A stretch of DNA of 64,000 nucleotides from Flavobacteriales bacterium (lineage in GTDB: Bacteria; Bacteroidota; Bacteroidia; Flavobacteriales; UBA7312). A program made the translations under genes and the position numbers. Shown piece by piece: positions 17,046 through 26,534 of the stretch (its first letter is position 1; each line of letters starts with the position of its first letter). The notes under the pieces were generated by a model, which saw only the letters and a list, made by a program, of their open reading frames with translations, had not been told where the DNA came from and searched no databases. The stretch covers positions 36,584-100,583 of the forward strand of contig JADHMQ010000005.1 in the NCBI GenBank assembly GCA_016779935.1. Reading direction: 5' to 3'.

Positions 17046-18062
17046 ATGACAAAAAAGAAAGCTGTTCTTCTAGTAAACCTTGGAACTCCTGACAGCCCAA
17101 AAACTAGTGATGTAAGAAGTTACCTGTTTCAGTTTTTAAATGATAAAAGAGTAATAGACATCCCATGGCTTCTGAGAAAGATACTAGTAAATGGCATTAT
17201 TGTTCCTTTTAGAGCGCCAAAATCTGCTAAAGTATACAAAGAACTATGGACTGAAAGAGGTTCTCCTATTGTTTATCACACGGATGATTTAACGAATAAA
17301 CTCAAAGAAGAGCTAGGCGAAGAATATCATGTAGAATATGCCATGCGTTATAAAAACCCTTCACTCCGAAAAACATTGGAAAGTTGGGAGAATAAAAACT
17401 TTGAGCAAATTATTATACTACCCCTATTTCCCCATTATGCCTCTGCAACCAATGGTTCTGTTATTGAAGAAGCCATGGATGTAATAAGAAAATGGTGGGT
17501 TATTCCTGAACTAAGTTTTGTTACCCAATTTTACGACCATGAATTTTATTTAAAAGGGTTTGAAGAACAAGGTAACAAGCACAACTTTAAAGAATACGAT
17601 CACATCTTATTTAGCTTTCATGGTCTTCCCGAACGGCATGTTGATAAAGTGTATGACGAGGGCTTATGTCAAGATAACGATTGTGAACAAGGCGTTACTG
17701 AAGCCAATCAATTTTGTTACAAAGCTACCTGCTACGAAACAGCTATTCAATTAGCCAAACGATTCAAGCTTAAAAAAGAGGATTACAGTGTAGGCTTTCA
17801 GTCAAGACTAGGAAGAGGATGGATTGAACCTTTTTCAGACAAAATTATTGAAGACTTAGGAAAAAATGGTGCCAAGAAAATACTCGTTTTCTCACCTGCT
17901 TTTGTGGCAGACTGCCTAGAAACAACCATTGAAATTGGTGATGAATATCAAGAGTTATTTGAAGAATTCGGTGGAGAGAAAGTACAATTAGTAGAAAGTC
18001 TAAATTCTTCCGATAGTTTTGTACAAGGTTTGAAAGAAATGATAGTAAAACGAAGCATATAA
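17046..18062 (+). CDS. hemH: Ferrochelatase
   Basis: Inserts Fe2+ into a porphyrin, normally the last heme step. It is 338 aa; the catalytic histidine is H192 in FSFHGLPERH, and the RLGRGWIEPFSD segment is typical. Between 208 and 229 there are four cysteines (C208, C213, C224, C229) next to the active-site region, a possible metal or Fe-S site. It is first in the heme run although its reaction is last, with hemA six bases downstream. Cytoplasmic, membrane-associated by family. Confidence 0.95.
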   Translation: MTKKKAVLLVNLGTPDSPKTSDVRSYLFQFLNDKRVIDIPWLLRKILVNGIIVPFRAPKSAKVYKELWTERGSPIVYHTDDLTNKLKEELGEEYHVEYAMRYKNPSLRKTLESWENKNFEQIIILPLFPHYASATNGSVIEEAMDVIRKWWVIPELSFVTQFYDHEFYLKGFEEQGNKHNFKEYDHILFSFHGLPERHVDKVYDEGLCQDNDCEQGVTEANQFCYKATCYETAIQLAKRFKLKKEDYSVGFQSRLGRGWIEPFSDKIIEDLGKNGAKKILVFSPAFVADCLETTIEIGDEYQELFEEFGGEKVQLVESLNSSDSFVQGLKEMIVKRSI

Positions 18063-18068
18063 AACAGA

Positions 18069-19289
18069 ATGGAAGGTTCATTTTACAGCGTTGGTATTAG
18101 TCATTGGAATTGTCCTTTAGAGATACGAGAACAATTCAGCATAGACAAACAACAGTCATTAGAATTCATCAACGATTTAAAGTCCCTAGGTGGCTCTGCA
18201 TTTACAGTTTCTACCTGTAACCGAACTCAAGTATTTGCTCAGAACATCAACATTCACCAACTGAAAGAAAAATTCATTCACTATAGTGGTAATCATCAAC
18301 AAAATTTTGAGCAATATGGCTTTGTGCTAGAAAACGATGAAGCCATTCAAAATTTATTTGAAGTCAGTACCGGAATTGATTCGCAAATTTTAGGCGATTT
18401 ACAAATTTTTTCTCAGGTCAAAGAAGGCGTTGAATTAGCTAAGAAAAATGCATGTATCAATAGCCAAATGGATAGGTTATTGCAATTTGTATTTCAAGCC
18501 AACAAAGAAGTACAATCGTTTACTACAATAAGTAAAGGCGCGGCATCAGTTGCTCATGCTACAGTCCTTAAAATCAGACAAAAAACAGAACATCTCAAAG
18601 ACAAGAAGAAAATTCTCGTCTTTGGCACAGGCGAAATAGGACAACGGACACTAGAAAATTTAAATAGCCAGACTAAAGCCGAAATCACCATTATCAACAG
18701 AACTGCAGAAAAAGCTAAAGCAATAGCAGAGCTGCAGAAAGTGAGATTTGCCCCAATAGAATCTTTACAAGAAGAAATAAACAAATCCGATGTAGTAGTA
18801 GTCGCTACTAACGCAAAACAGTACACCATCACAGAGGAAATTACACAAGGAATACATACTGAAAAGTTATTTATAGACCTATCAGTTCCAAGAAATATTG
18901 ACCCTAATACTGCATCAAACAAAATAGAATTAGTCGATATAGATCAACTTAATGCTGAAGCCGATAAAACACTAAATAAAAGAAAGAAAGATATCCCTAA
19001 AGCTAAGACCATAATTAACCTTCACAAAATAGAATTTGAAGATTGGTCAAAATTACACACCTTAGGACCTACCATAAAAAATTTAAAAAAATCCTTCGAT
19101 AGCCTAAAAAATGAAGAAATTGACAAATACAAAGGTCAGTATCACAAAGAAGAATTAGAACGCATAAAACCCCTAATCGATAGCATAGTAAAAAAAATAT
19201 CCAGTAAAAACATTGAATATTTACGAAAAAGGTATCGCAATGACGAAGATATATTAGAAATTATGCGAGAAATGTATAAAATTGATTAA
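18069..19289 (+). CDS. hemA: Glutamyl-tRNA reductase
   Basis: NADPH-dependent reduction of glutamyl-tRNA(Glu) to glutamate-1-semialdehyde, the committed step of the C5 heme pathway. 406 aa; nucleophile C50 in STCNRT, then the dinucleotide-binding FGTGEIGQRTLENL and a C-terminal dimerisation helix. Family members are often feedback-controlled by heme. The stop is directly followed by the hemC ATG with no spacer. Its partner hemL is in the same run at 23776. Confidence 0.95.
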   Translation: MEGSFYSVGISHWNCPLEIREQFSIDKQQSLEFINDLKSLGGSAFTVSTCNRTQVFAQNINIHQLKEKFIHYSGNHQQNFEQYGFVLENDEAIQNLFEVSTGIDSQILGDLQIFSQVKEGVELAKKNACINSQMDRLLQFVFQANKEVQSFTTISKGAASVAHATVLKIRQKTEHLKDKKKILVFGTGEIGQRTLENLNSQTKAEITIINRTAEKAKAIAELQKVRFAPIESLQEEINKSDVVVVATNAKQYTITEEITQGIHTEKLFIDLSVPRNIDPNTASNKIELVDIDQLNAEADKTLNKRKKDIPKAKTIINLHKIEFEDWSKLHTLGPTIKNLKKSFDSLKNEEIDKYKGQYHKEELERIKPLIDSIVKKISSKNIEYLRKRYRNDEDILEIMREMYKID

Positions 19290-20204
19290 ATGCATATTAA
19301 GATAGGTAGTCGTAAAAGTAAATTAGCTCTTTGGCAAACTAATCATGTTGCCGAAAAATTATCTCAGCTTGGACATACATATGAACTTATCTTATCAGAA
19401 TCAGAAGGAGATAAAATCCTAGACACTCCCCTTCCTTTGATGGGTGGAAAAGGCGTCTTTACCAAAACACTCGACGATGCTATCCTCAACAAAAGCATTG
19501 ATATAGCCGTACATTCATTTAAAGATATTCCAACCGAACTTGAACAAAACCTATTTGTTGGAGCAATTCTTGAAAGAGAAAACCCTACGGACGCCCTAGT
19601 TTGCAGAAAAGGATTGGATTTTTTAGACAATAAAAATGCCGTTATTGCCACTAGTAGTAACCGAAGAAAAGCACAATGGCTAAGTAAATATCCTCACCAC
19701 AAAATGGTAGATATTAGAGGAAATGTCCCCACTCGTATTCAAAAACTAAAAGATAGTGATTGGGATGCCACCATTTTAGCCAGCGCAGGACTAATTCGAC
19801 TAGGGCTTGAAAACGAAATTAATCAAGAAATGCCTTGGATGGTATGCGCCCCAGCACAAGGTGCAGTAGCTGTAATCTGTCACACTCAAAACGAACAGAT
19901 AAAAACAATTATTAACGAGCTTAATCATAAGCAAACAGCTTTGTGCACAAGTATTGAAAGGTCATTTTTAAATATTTTAAATGGAGGCTGCTCAGCACCT
20001 GTTGGAGCTTTCGTAACAATATCAGATACCACCTTATCCTTCAAAGGAATTGTTGTGAGTACAGATGGTCAAGAAAAGATTGAAATAGACCTAAAAGATG
20101 ACTTATCCAATGCTCAATCCATAGCCCAAAAAGCTGCCGACATGGCTTTAGCAAAGGGAGCTCTCAAACTGATTGAATCAGCAGAAAATGAAAAATACAG
20201 TTAA
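19290..20204 (+). CDS. hemC: Hydroxymethylbilane synthase
   Basis: Polymerises four porphobilinogens into hydroxymethylbilane in the cytoplasm. 304 aa; the dipyrromethane cofactor attaches to C234 in NGGCSAPVG, and VHSFKDIPT and SSNRRKAQW are conserved. It begins immediately after hemA and overlaps hemD by 17 bases, so translation is likely coupled and the unstable product passes straight to HemD. Confidence 0.96.
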   Translation: MHIKIGSRKSKLALWQTNHVAEKLSQLGHTYELILSESEGDKILDTPLPLMGGKGVFTKTLDDAILNKSIDIAVHSFKDIPTELEQNLFVGAILERENPTDALVCRKGLDFLDNKNAVIATSSNRRKAQWLSKYPHHKMVDIRGNVPTRIQKLKDSDWDATILASAGLIRLGLENEINQEMPWMVCAPAQGAVAVICHTQNEQIKTIINELNHKQTALCTSIERSFLNILNGGCSAPVGAFVTISDTTLSFKGIVVSTDGQEKIEIDLKDDLSNAQSIAQKAADMALAKGALKLIESAENEKYS

Positions 20205-20847
20205 GCACCTTCTTTTTCTTAATGATTTATCTTCACAAAATCTAGAGCAATTAAATACAGATAAATCCCTAAAAGTAAGTTCTAATGCACTTATTCGTAC
20301 CACAGCTATTCCATTCAACATCAAAGAATTAGACTCTAATAAACCTTGGATATTTAGCAGCAGAACAGCTGTTGAAATACTGTTAGCAAACGAAATTTCA
20401 TTCCCTAAAACAGTGTATGCTATTGGACCAAAAACAGCGGAACTTATCCCTTCAGCAATAATCCCACAAATAGCAACTGCCTCAGAGCTAGCAAAAGTCG
20501 TTATTGAAAAGGGTGAAAAAGAAGTGATTTTTATCTGTGGCAATAGAAGACGAGATGAATTACCTCAACATTTGGAATCTCACAAGATAAAAGTCAAAGA
20601 AGTCGTAGTATATCAGACCGAAAATCTCAATAAAACCTTAAATTTGCACGGTATTGATGGACTAGCTTTTATGAGTCCAAGTGCAGTTCATTCTTTGGCA
20701 CAAAACGGTGGTTTCAATAATTTACCCTGTTTCGCTATTGGATCAACGACTGCACATGCTTTAAAACAAGAAGGACAGCAATGCATAACTAGTAAAACTA
20801 CTACGCCCAAAAGTCTAGTAGAAACTGCAAAAAACTATTTTAAATGA
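20188..20847 (+). CDS. hemD: Uroporphyrinogen-III synthase
   Basis: Cyclises hydroxymethylbilane with inversion of ring D. The 219-aa protein is poorly conserved, as usual, but shows PWIFSSRTAVE near residue 50, the YAIGPKTAE motif, and FMSPSAVHSL and AIGSTTAHAL in the second lobe. The frame is open to 20173; the ATG at 20188 is preferred because it gives the usual short N-terminus. It overlaps hemE as ATGA. Confidence 0.92.
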   Translation: MKNTVKHLLFLNDLSSQNLEQLNTDKSLKVSSNALIRTTAIPFNIKELDSNKPWIFSSRTAVEILLANEISFPKTVYAIGPKTAELIPSAIIPQIATASELAKVVIEKGEKEVIFICGNRRRDELPQHLESHKIKVKEVVVYQTENLNKTLNLHGIDGLAFMSPSAVHSLAQNGGFNNLPCFAIGSTTAHALKQEGQQCITSKTTTPKSLVETAKNYFK

Positions 20848-21884
20848 AACACGATTTTCCAGAATTACAGAACGACCTCCTACTTAGAGCATTGAATGGT
20901 GAAAAAGTAGAAAGACCCCCCGTTTGGATGATGCGTCAAGCCGGTCGATTTTTACCTGACTATCGTGTTTTAAGGGAAAAATATTCTTTTTTCGAACGCT
21001 GCGAAACTCCGGAGTTAGTGTCTGAAATTACCATAATGCCCATCGACCAAGTAGGAACAGATGCAGCTATATTATTTTCAGATATATTGGTCGTACCACA
21101 AGCCCTTGGCTACGAGGTGCAAATGATAGCTGGCAAAGGCCCATTTCTTCCACAAACGGTTAACAATCTCAAAGATGCTGAAGCCATTGAAGTCCCTGAT
21201 GTTCACCAAAAATTAGGCTATGTTATGGATGCGGTGACACTCACACGAAAAGACCTCAATGGTAAAGTTCCACTTATCGGTTTCGCTGGCGCACCATTTA
21301 CCATATTATGCTATATGGTGCAAGGTCAGGGCTCTAAAGATTTTTCTCAAGCCAAAGCCTTCTGCCATTCCGAGAAAGATGCTGCTCATCTTTTACTTCA
21401 AAAAATAACCGACACCACCATCGCTTATCTCAACGCTCAGATTGAAGCAGGTGCACAAGCTGTACAAATCTTTGATTCATGGGCAGGTTTACTATCGCCC
21501 CAAGATTTTCAAGAGTTTGCTCTACCCTATATCAAACAAATCGTTGACAACATCAGTGGTGCACCTACCATAGTATTTGCTAAAGGAGTATGGTACGCCA
21601 TCAAAGACTTAGTGGCATTAGGATCAAATGCAATTGGTGTAGATTGGGCCTTGACCCCTCAAGAAGCGAGAAAACTAGCGGGTCCAAATATTACTTTACA
21701 AGGAAACTTCGACCCAGCTTGGCTCTTTGCCCCACACGATAAAATTGAACGACTAGCTAAAGAAATGGTTGACGGATTTGGCAAAGACAAATACATTGCA
21801 AACTTAGGTCATGGAATTTTACCTACCGTGCCCGTTGAAAATGCTAAGGTATTCATCAATGCCATAAAAAATTATTCAGCCTAA
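20844..21884 (+). CDS. hemE: Uroporphyrinogen decarboxylase
   Basis: Removes four acetate carboxyls from uroporphyrinogen III to give coproporphyrinogen III. 346 aa, cofactor-free TIM barrel. The substrate loop RQAGR is at 31-35, ILFSDILVVP follows near 72-81, and FAGAPFTIL is present. Overlaps hemD by four bases and shares the A of TAATG with hemF. Confidence 0.96.
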   Translation: MKHDFPELQNDLLLRALNGEKVERPPVWMMRQAGRFLPDYRVLREKYSFFERCETPELVSEITIMPIDQVGTDAAILFSDILVVPQALGYEVQMIAGKGPFLPQTVNNLKDAEAIEVPDVHQKLGYVMDAVTLTRKDLNGKVPLIGFAGAPFTILCYMVQGQGSKDFSQAKAFCHSEKDAAHLLLQKITDTTIAYLNAQIEAGAQAVQIFDSWAGLLSPQDFQEFALPYIKQIVDNISGAPTIVFAKGVWYAIKDLVALGSNAIGVDWALTPQEARKLAGPNITLQGNFDPAWLFAPHDKIERLAKEMVDGFGKDKYIANLGHGILPTVPVENAKVFINAIKNYSA

Positions 21885-22792
21885 TGTCTATCAAACAAAC
21901 ATTCGAAGCGCATATTTTTGATTTACAAAATCGGATTTGTAAGGGCTTAGAACAATCGGATGGTAAGGCAAAATTTGTAGAAGATCAATGGGATAGAAAA
22001 GGTGGAGGTGGTGGTAAAACGCGTATCCTAAACAATGGTAAGGTCATTGAAAAAGGGGGCGTTAATGTCTCTGTAGTTCACGGAGATTTGCCAGATTTAT
22101 TCAAAGAAAAATTTAAAGTTGATGAAGCTAGTTTTTATGCCTGTGGCTTATCCTTAGTCATTCATCCCTTGAGTCCCAAAGTACCTACCGTTCACGCAAA
22201 TTGGCGGTATTTTGAGATGTACGACAAAAACGGAGATATCAAAACAGCCTGGTTTGGCGGTGGCACAGACCTTACGCCCTATTACCTAGATGAAGAAGAC
22301 GCAAAACACTTCCATCAAATTAATAAAAGTGTATGCGATAAACATAATCCTAGCTATTACTCCAACTTTAAAAAAGAGTGCGACACCTATTTTTATAATT
22401 CCCACCGTGGAGAATGCCGAGGAATAGGTGGTATTTTCTTTGACTATCAGAAAGCCGATGAAAATAGAAGTATGAAAGAAATCATGAATTTCAGTATAGA
22501 CTCGAGTAACGCCTTTCTTGAAGCCTATCTACCAATAGTAGAAAAACATAAGAACGAAAACTTTACGGAAGAAGAAAAAGTATGGCAAGAAATTCGTCGA
22601 GGACGGTATGTAGAGTTCAATTTACTACACGATAGAGGCACCCATTTTGGCATTAAAACCAAAGGAAGAACGGAATCTATACTCATGAGTTTACCCTCTA
22701 CTGTTAGGTGGGAATACAACCATAAGCCAGATAAGGGTAGTGAAGAAGAAAAACTAATTGAAGTATTAAAAAACCCAAAAAATTGGGTCTAA
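21884..22792 (+). CDS. hemF: Oxygen-dependent coproporphyrinogen III oxidase
   Basis: Oxidatively decarboxylates coproporphyrinogen III to protoporphyrinogen IX using O2. 302 aa; conserved WRYFEMYD, WFGGGTDLTPYYL, YYSNFKKECD and FNLLHDRGTHFG motifs are all seen. Placement of the O2-dependent enzyme inside the main heme operon suggests aerobic life. No radical-SAM HemN is in this window. Start overlaps the hemE stop. Confidence 0.96.
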   Translation: MSIKQTFEAHIFDLQNRICKGLEQSDGKAKFVEDQWDRKGGGGGKTRILNNGKVIEKGGVNVSVVHGDLPDLFKEKFKVDEASFYACGLSLVIHPLSPKVPTVHANWRYFEMYDKNGDIKTAWFGGGTDLTPYYLDEEDAKHFHQINKSVCDKHNPSYYSNFKKECDTYFYNSHRGECRGIGGIFFDYQKADENRSMKEIMNFSIDSSNAFLEAYLPIVEKHKNENFTEEEKVWQEIRRGRYVEFNLLHDRGTHFGIKTKGRTESILMSLPSTVRWEYNHKPDKGSEEEKLIEVLKNPKNWV

Positions 22793-22802
22793 TCTAAGTA
22801 CT

Positions 22803-23783
22803 ATGTTTCCAGAAAATAGAAATAGACGATTACGAAAAAACAATGCCATAAGAGATATGGTACAAGAAAATAGACTTCATCCTAGCGATTTTATTGTTCC
22901 AATTTTCTTTATGGAAGGCGAAAACAAAAAAGAAGAAATCACTTCTATGCCAGGCTATTATCGTTACTCTTTAGACTTGCTCATACAAGAGGTTCAAAGT
23001 TGTTTTGATTTAGGTATTCGGTCTGCACTACTCTTTGCCAAAGTGGAAGACCAACTCAAAGATAATGAGGGAAAAGAAGCCGTTAATCCTAAAGGTTTGA
23101 TGCAAAGAGCTATTCGATTATTAAAATCAGAGATTCCAGAAATGTACTTGATGAGTGATGTGGCCCTGGACCCCTACTCCATTCATGGACACGACGGCAT
23201 TGTAGATGGTCAAGAAATACTCAACGACGAAACCGTTGATGTTTTAGCAGAAATGGCACTATCACATGCCGAAGCGGGTGTTGATATGGTTGCTCCATCA
23301 GATATGATGGATGGTCGCATAGGCGCTATTAGGGAACGCTTAGAAGATGAAGGTTTTCCACATGTAGGTATTATGTCATACAGTGTAAAGTATGCCTCTT
23401 CTTTTTACGGCCCTTTTAGAGATGCTCTAGATTCTAAGCCAGGTTTTGGAGATAAAAAAAGCTATCAAATGAACCCAGCAAATTCATCTGAGGCCATAAG
23501 CGAAGTGGATAACGATATAGATGAAGGTGCAGATATCATAATGGTAAAACCCGGAACACCCTACTTGGACATGGTCAAACAAGTCAGTTCTCAATTTGAT
23601 ATTCCAGTGAGTGTATATCAAGTATCAGGCGAATATGCAATGATAAAAGCAGCTAGCGAAAAAGGGTGGCTCAACCACGATAGTGTCATGATGGAAAGCC
23701 TCATTGGTTTCAAACGAGCTGGTGCAACACTCATAGCTACATATTTTGCTAAAGAAGCTTCAAAACTACTGAACAATGAATAA
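22803..23783 (+). CDS. hemB: Delta-aminolevulinic acid dehydratase (porphobilinogen synthase)
   Basis: Condenses two ALA molecules to porphobilinogen. 326 aa TIM barrel with Schiff-base lysines K196 (YSVKYASSF) and K249 (IIMVKPG). The metal loop reads DVALDPYSIHGHDG (119-132), the aspartate type without the cysteines of zinc enzymes, so it is expected to be magnesium-dependent and zinc-free. It overlaps hemL by eight bases. Confidence 0.96.
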   Translation: MFPENRNRRLRKNNAIRDMVQENRLHPSDFIVPIFFMEGENKKEEITSMPGYYRYSLDLLIQEVQSCFDLGIRSALLFAKVEDQLKDNEGKEAVNPKGLMQRAIRLLKSEIPEMYLMSDVALDPYSIHGHDGIVDGQEILNDETVDVLAEMALSHAEAGVDMVAPSDMMDGRIGAIRERLEDEGFPHVGIMSYSVKYASSFYGPFRDALDSKPGFGDKKSYQMNPANSSEAISEVDNDIDEGADIIMVKPGTPYLDMVKQVSSQFDIPVSVYQVSGEYAMIKAASEKGWLNHDSVMMESLIGFKRAGATLIATYFAKEASKLLNNE

Positions 23784-25059
23784 CAGCGAATTACTTTTTG
23801 AAAGGGCTCAATTATTTATCCCTGGCGGGGTAAACTCACCAGTAAGAGCCTTTCGCTCAGTTGGAGGAACGCCTTTATTTTTTAAATCTGCTAAAGGTTC
23901 TATTCTTACAGATGTTGATGATAAAGAATACATTGATTTTATTGGCTCTTGGGGACCTATGATATTAGGACATTGTCACGAGCCCATTGTAAAAACTCTT
24001 CAAGAAGCAACAAACAACACCACCTCATTTGGCGCACCAACTGAATTGGAAGCAGATATTGCCGAGCTCATTTGTGAGATGGTTCCTGCTGTGGAGAAAG
24101 TACGAATGACCAATTCAGGCACAGAGGCCTGCATGAGTGCTATTAGAGTAGCTAGAGGATACACCAATAGAGAGAAATTTATCAAATTTGAAGGCAACTA
24201 TCATGGTCATGCTGATGCCTTTCTGATCAAAGCAGGAAGTGGTGCCATTACACTTGGAGTACCAAATAGTCCTGGCGTAACCAAAGGTACAGCTCAAGAC
24301 ACTTTACTAGCACCCTATAACGACCTGGATGCTGTTAAAAGAATTATTGACGAAAATCCTGATCAAATTGCGGCTATCATACTTGAACCCGTAGCGGGAA
24401 ATATGGGTTGTATTCCTCCTAAAAAAGGGTTTTTAGAGGGTTTAAGAAACTTATGCGACAAACACCATATTGTTCTTATTTTCGATGAAGTCATGACTGG
24501 TTTCAGATTAGCTAAAGGTGGCGCAAGTGAACATTATGGTATTGTTCCAGATATGGTCACTTTAGGTAAAATTATTGGTGGCGGTTTGCCCGTAGGAGCA
24601 TTTGGAGGAAAAAAAGAAATTATGGATATGGTAGCACCAGTTGGACCTATCTATCAAGCCGGAACACTTAGTGGTAATCCTATTGCAATGAGCTGTGGTT
24701 ATACCCTACTCAAAGAGCTAAATGAAAATCCCTCTATTTATTCCCAACTGGAGGAAAACACGGCTTATTTTGAACATGAATTAAGAAGAGTATTTGACGC
24801 ATACAAGCTTCAATATGCTATTAACAGAGTTGGCTCAATGATTAGTTTTCATTTTGATGTTGAAGCAGTCAATAACTTTGACGATGCCTGTAATGCCAAT
24901 TCCGACTTGTTTAAAGAGCTCTTTCATGGTGTCCTTAAAAGAGGTGTTTATTTTGCCCCTTCAGCCTTTGAAAGTTTATTTTTATCAACCACTCACACCA
25001 AAGCTTTGCTAGATAAAACCATAGCAGCTATTGAGCAAAGCTTGGAAGAGATACTTTAA
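23776..25059 (+). CDS. hemL: Glutamate-1-semialdehyde 2,1-aminomutase
   Basis: PLP enzyme that moves the amino group of glutamate-1-semialdehyde to form ALA. 427 aa; the PLP lysine is K265 in LGKIIGGGLP, with NSGTEACMSA, YHGHAD and FDEVMTGFR. Last of the eight heme genes. HemA makes its substrate and HemB uses its product, all in the same transcription unit. Confidence 0.96.
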   Translation: MNNSELLFERAQLFIPGGVNSPVRAFRSVGGTPLFFKSAKGSILTDVDDKEYIDFIGSWGPMILGHCHEPIVKTLQEATNNTTSFGAPTELEADIAELICEMVPAVEKVRMTNSGTEACMSAIRVARGYTNREKFIKFEGNYHGHADAFLIKAGSGAITLGVPNSPGVTKGTAQDTLLAPYNDLDAVKRIIDENPDQIAAIILEPVAGNMGCIPPKKGFLEGLRNLCDKHHIVLIFDEVMTGFRLAKGGASEHYGIVPDMVTLGKIIGGGLPVGAFGGKKEIMDMVAPVGPIYQAGTLSGNPIAMSCGYTLLKELNENPSIYSQLEENTAYFEHELRRVFDAYKLQYAINRVGSMISFHFDVEAVNNFDDACNANSDLFKELFHGVLKRGVYFAPSAFESLFLSTTHTKALLDKTIAAIEQSLEEIL

Positions 25060-25082
25060 TTATATTTACACAAAATTATTCA

Positions 25083-26534
25083 ATGAGTAGCCTTAGAGAT
25101 AAATACGAACTAGTGGTAGGTTTAGAAGTTCATGCTCAACTTTCTACCAATACGAAAGCCTATTGCAACGATTCAACAGAATACGGCGCTGCTCCTAATA
25201 CCCAAACAAGTCCCATTACGCTTGGACACCCTGGAACTTTGCCAAAAAGTAATAAAAAAGTAATTGAATATGCCGTTAAAATGGGAATAGCTTGTGGCTC
25301 TACTATACGAGAACGCAATGAATACTCTCGTAAAAATTATTTTTACCCCGATTTACCAAAAGGCTATCAAATCACACAAGACACTACACCAATATGTAAT
25401 GGTGGTACCATATATGTAAAAGATGCTGAAGGTCAAAAGAAAGCCATCAATATCACCCGAATACATATGGAGGAAGATGCAGGTAAAAGTATTCACGATT
25501 TGGATCCCTTCAACTCATTGGTCGATTTGAACAGAGCGGGTGTCGCTCTTATTGAAATTGTATCCGAACCCGATATTAGAAGTTCTGACGAAGCTTATCA
25601 ATACTTAGCTGAAGTTAGAAAACTAGTCCGTTATCTAGATATTTGCGATGGAAACTTAGAAGAAGGTAGTTTGAGATGCGATGCTAATATTTCAGTAATG
25701 CTAAAAGGGAGTAAAACCTTTGGTAACAGAACTGAAGTCAAGAACATGAACTCTTTGAGAAATGTAAAAAGAGCCATAGAACATGAGATGGACAGGCAGA
25801 TAGACATTTTAGAAAACGGAGGTATAATAGAACAGCAAACCCGTAGTTTTAATGCCAACACAGGCACAACATCTCTAATGAGAAGCAAAGAAGATGCCAA
25901 CGATTATAGGTATTTCCCAGAACCTGATTTGCAGCCCGTAATAGTTAAACAAGACTATATTGAAAAAGTCAAAGCAACCTTACCCCCTTTACCAAAGGAA
26001 TTGTTTATAAAGTTTACCAATGACTATGGTCTTTCTGAATACGATACCAATGTCATCATTGAAGAAAAAGAAATTGCACTATACTTCAATGAATTGTGCC
26101 AGTACACAAAAAACTATAAGGCAGCGGCTAATTTCATAATCGGTAGCGTAAAATCATACCTCAATGAAAATGCAATTGAGATGACTAATTTCAGTATTAC
26201 TCCAAGTCGCCTAGCCCAATTGATACAACTCATTGATGATGGCAAAGTAAGTAACTCAGTAGCTACCCAAAAACTTTTTGGTGCTATGATAGATAATAAC
26301 TCAAATCCAGAAGATATTGCTAAAAACAATAATTGGATTCAAGAGAGTGATTCGGGTGCTTTACAAGCTTTCGTGCAAGAAGCAATAGGTAAATACCCCG
26401 AAAAAGTACAAGAGTATAAAGCTGGCAAAAAAGGACTTATTGGTTTGTTTATGGGAGAAGTTATGAAACTATCTAGAGGTAAAGCAGACCCTAAAGTTGC
26501 TAATAAACTAGTTAGAGAAGCATTAGAAAAATGA
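25083..26534 (+). CDS. gatB: Aspartyl/glutamyl-tRNA amidotransferase subunit B
   Basis: tRNA-binding and kinase subunit of GatCAB, which amidates misacylated Glu-tRNA(Gln) or Asp-tRNA(Asn). 483 aa; VGLEVHAQLSTNTKAYC at the N-terminus, NRAGVALIEIVSEPD, EEGSLRCDANIS and the YRYFPEPDL motif are diagnostic. A near-consensus -7 box (TATATTTA, 25061-25068) lies in the 23-base gap after hemL, so it may have its own promoter. gatA and gatC are not in the window. Overlaps the next gene as ATGA. Confidence 0.96.
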   Translation: MSSLRDKYELVVGLEVHAQLSTNTKAYCNDSTEYGAAPNTQTSPITLGHPGTLPKSNKKVIEYAVKMGIACGSTIRERNEYSRKNYFYPDLPKGYQITQDTTPICNGGTIYVKDAEGQKKAINITRIHMEEDAGKSIHDLDPFNSLVDLNRAGVALIEIVSEPDIRSSDEAYQYLAEVRKLVRYLDICDGNLEEGSLRCDANISVMLKGSKTFGNRTEVKNMNSLRNVKRAIEHEMDRQIDILENGGIIEQQTRSFNANTGTTSLMRSKEDANDYRYFPEPDLQPVIVKQDYIEKVKATLPPLPKELFIKFTNDYGLSEYDTNVIIEEKEIALYFNELCQYTKNYKAAANFIIGSVKSYLNENAIEMTNFSITPSRLAQLIQLIDDGKVSNSVATQKLFGAMIDNNSNPEDIAKNNNWIQESDSGALQAFVQEAIGKYPEKVQEYKAGKKGLIGLFMGEVMKLSRGKADPKVANKLVREALEK

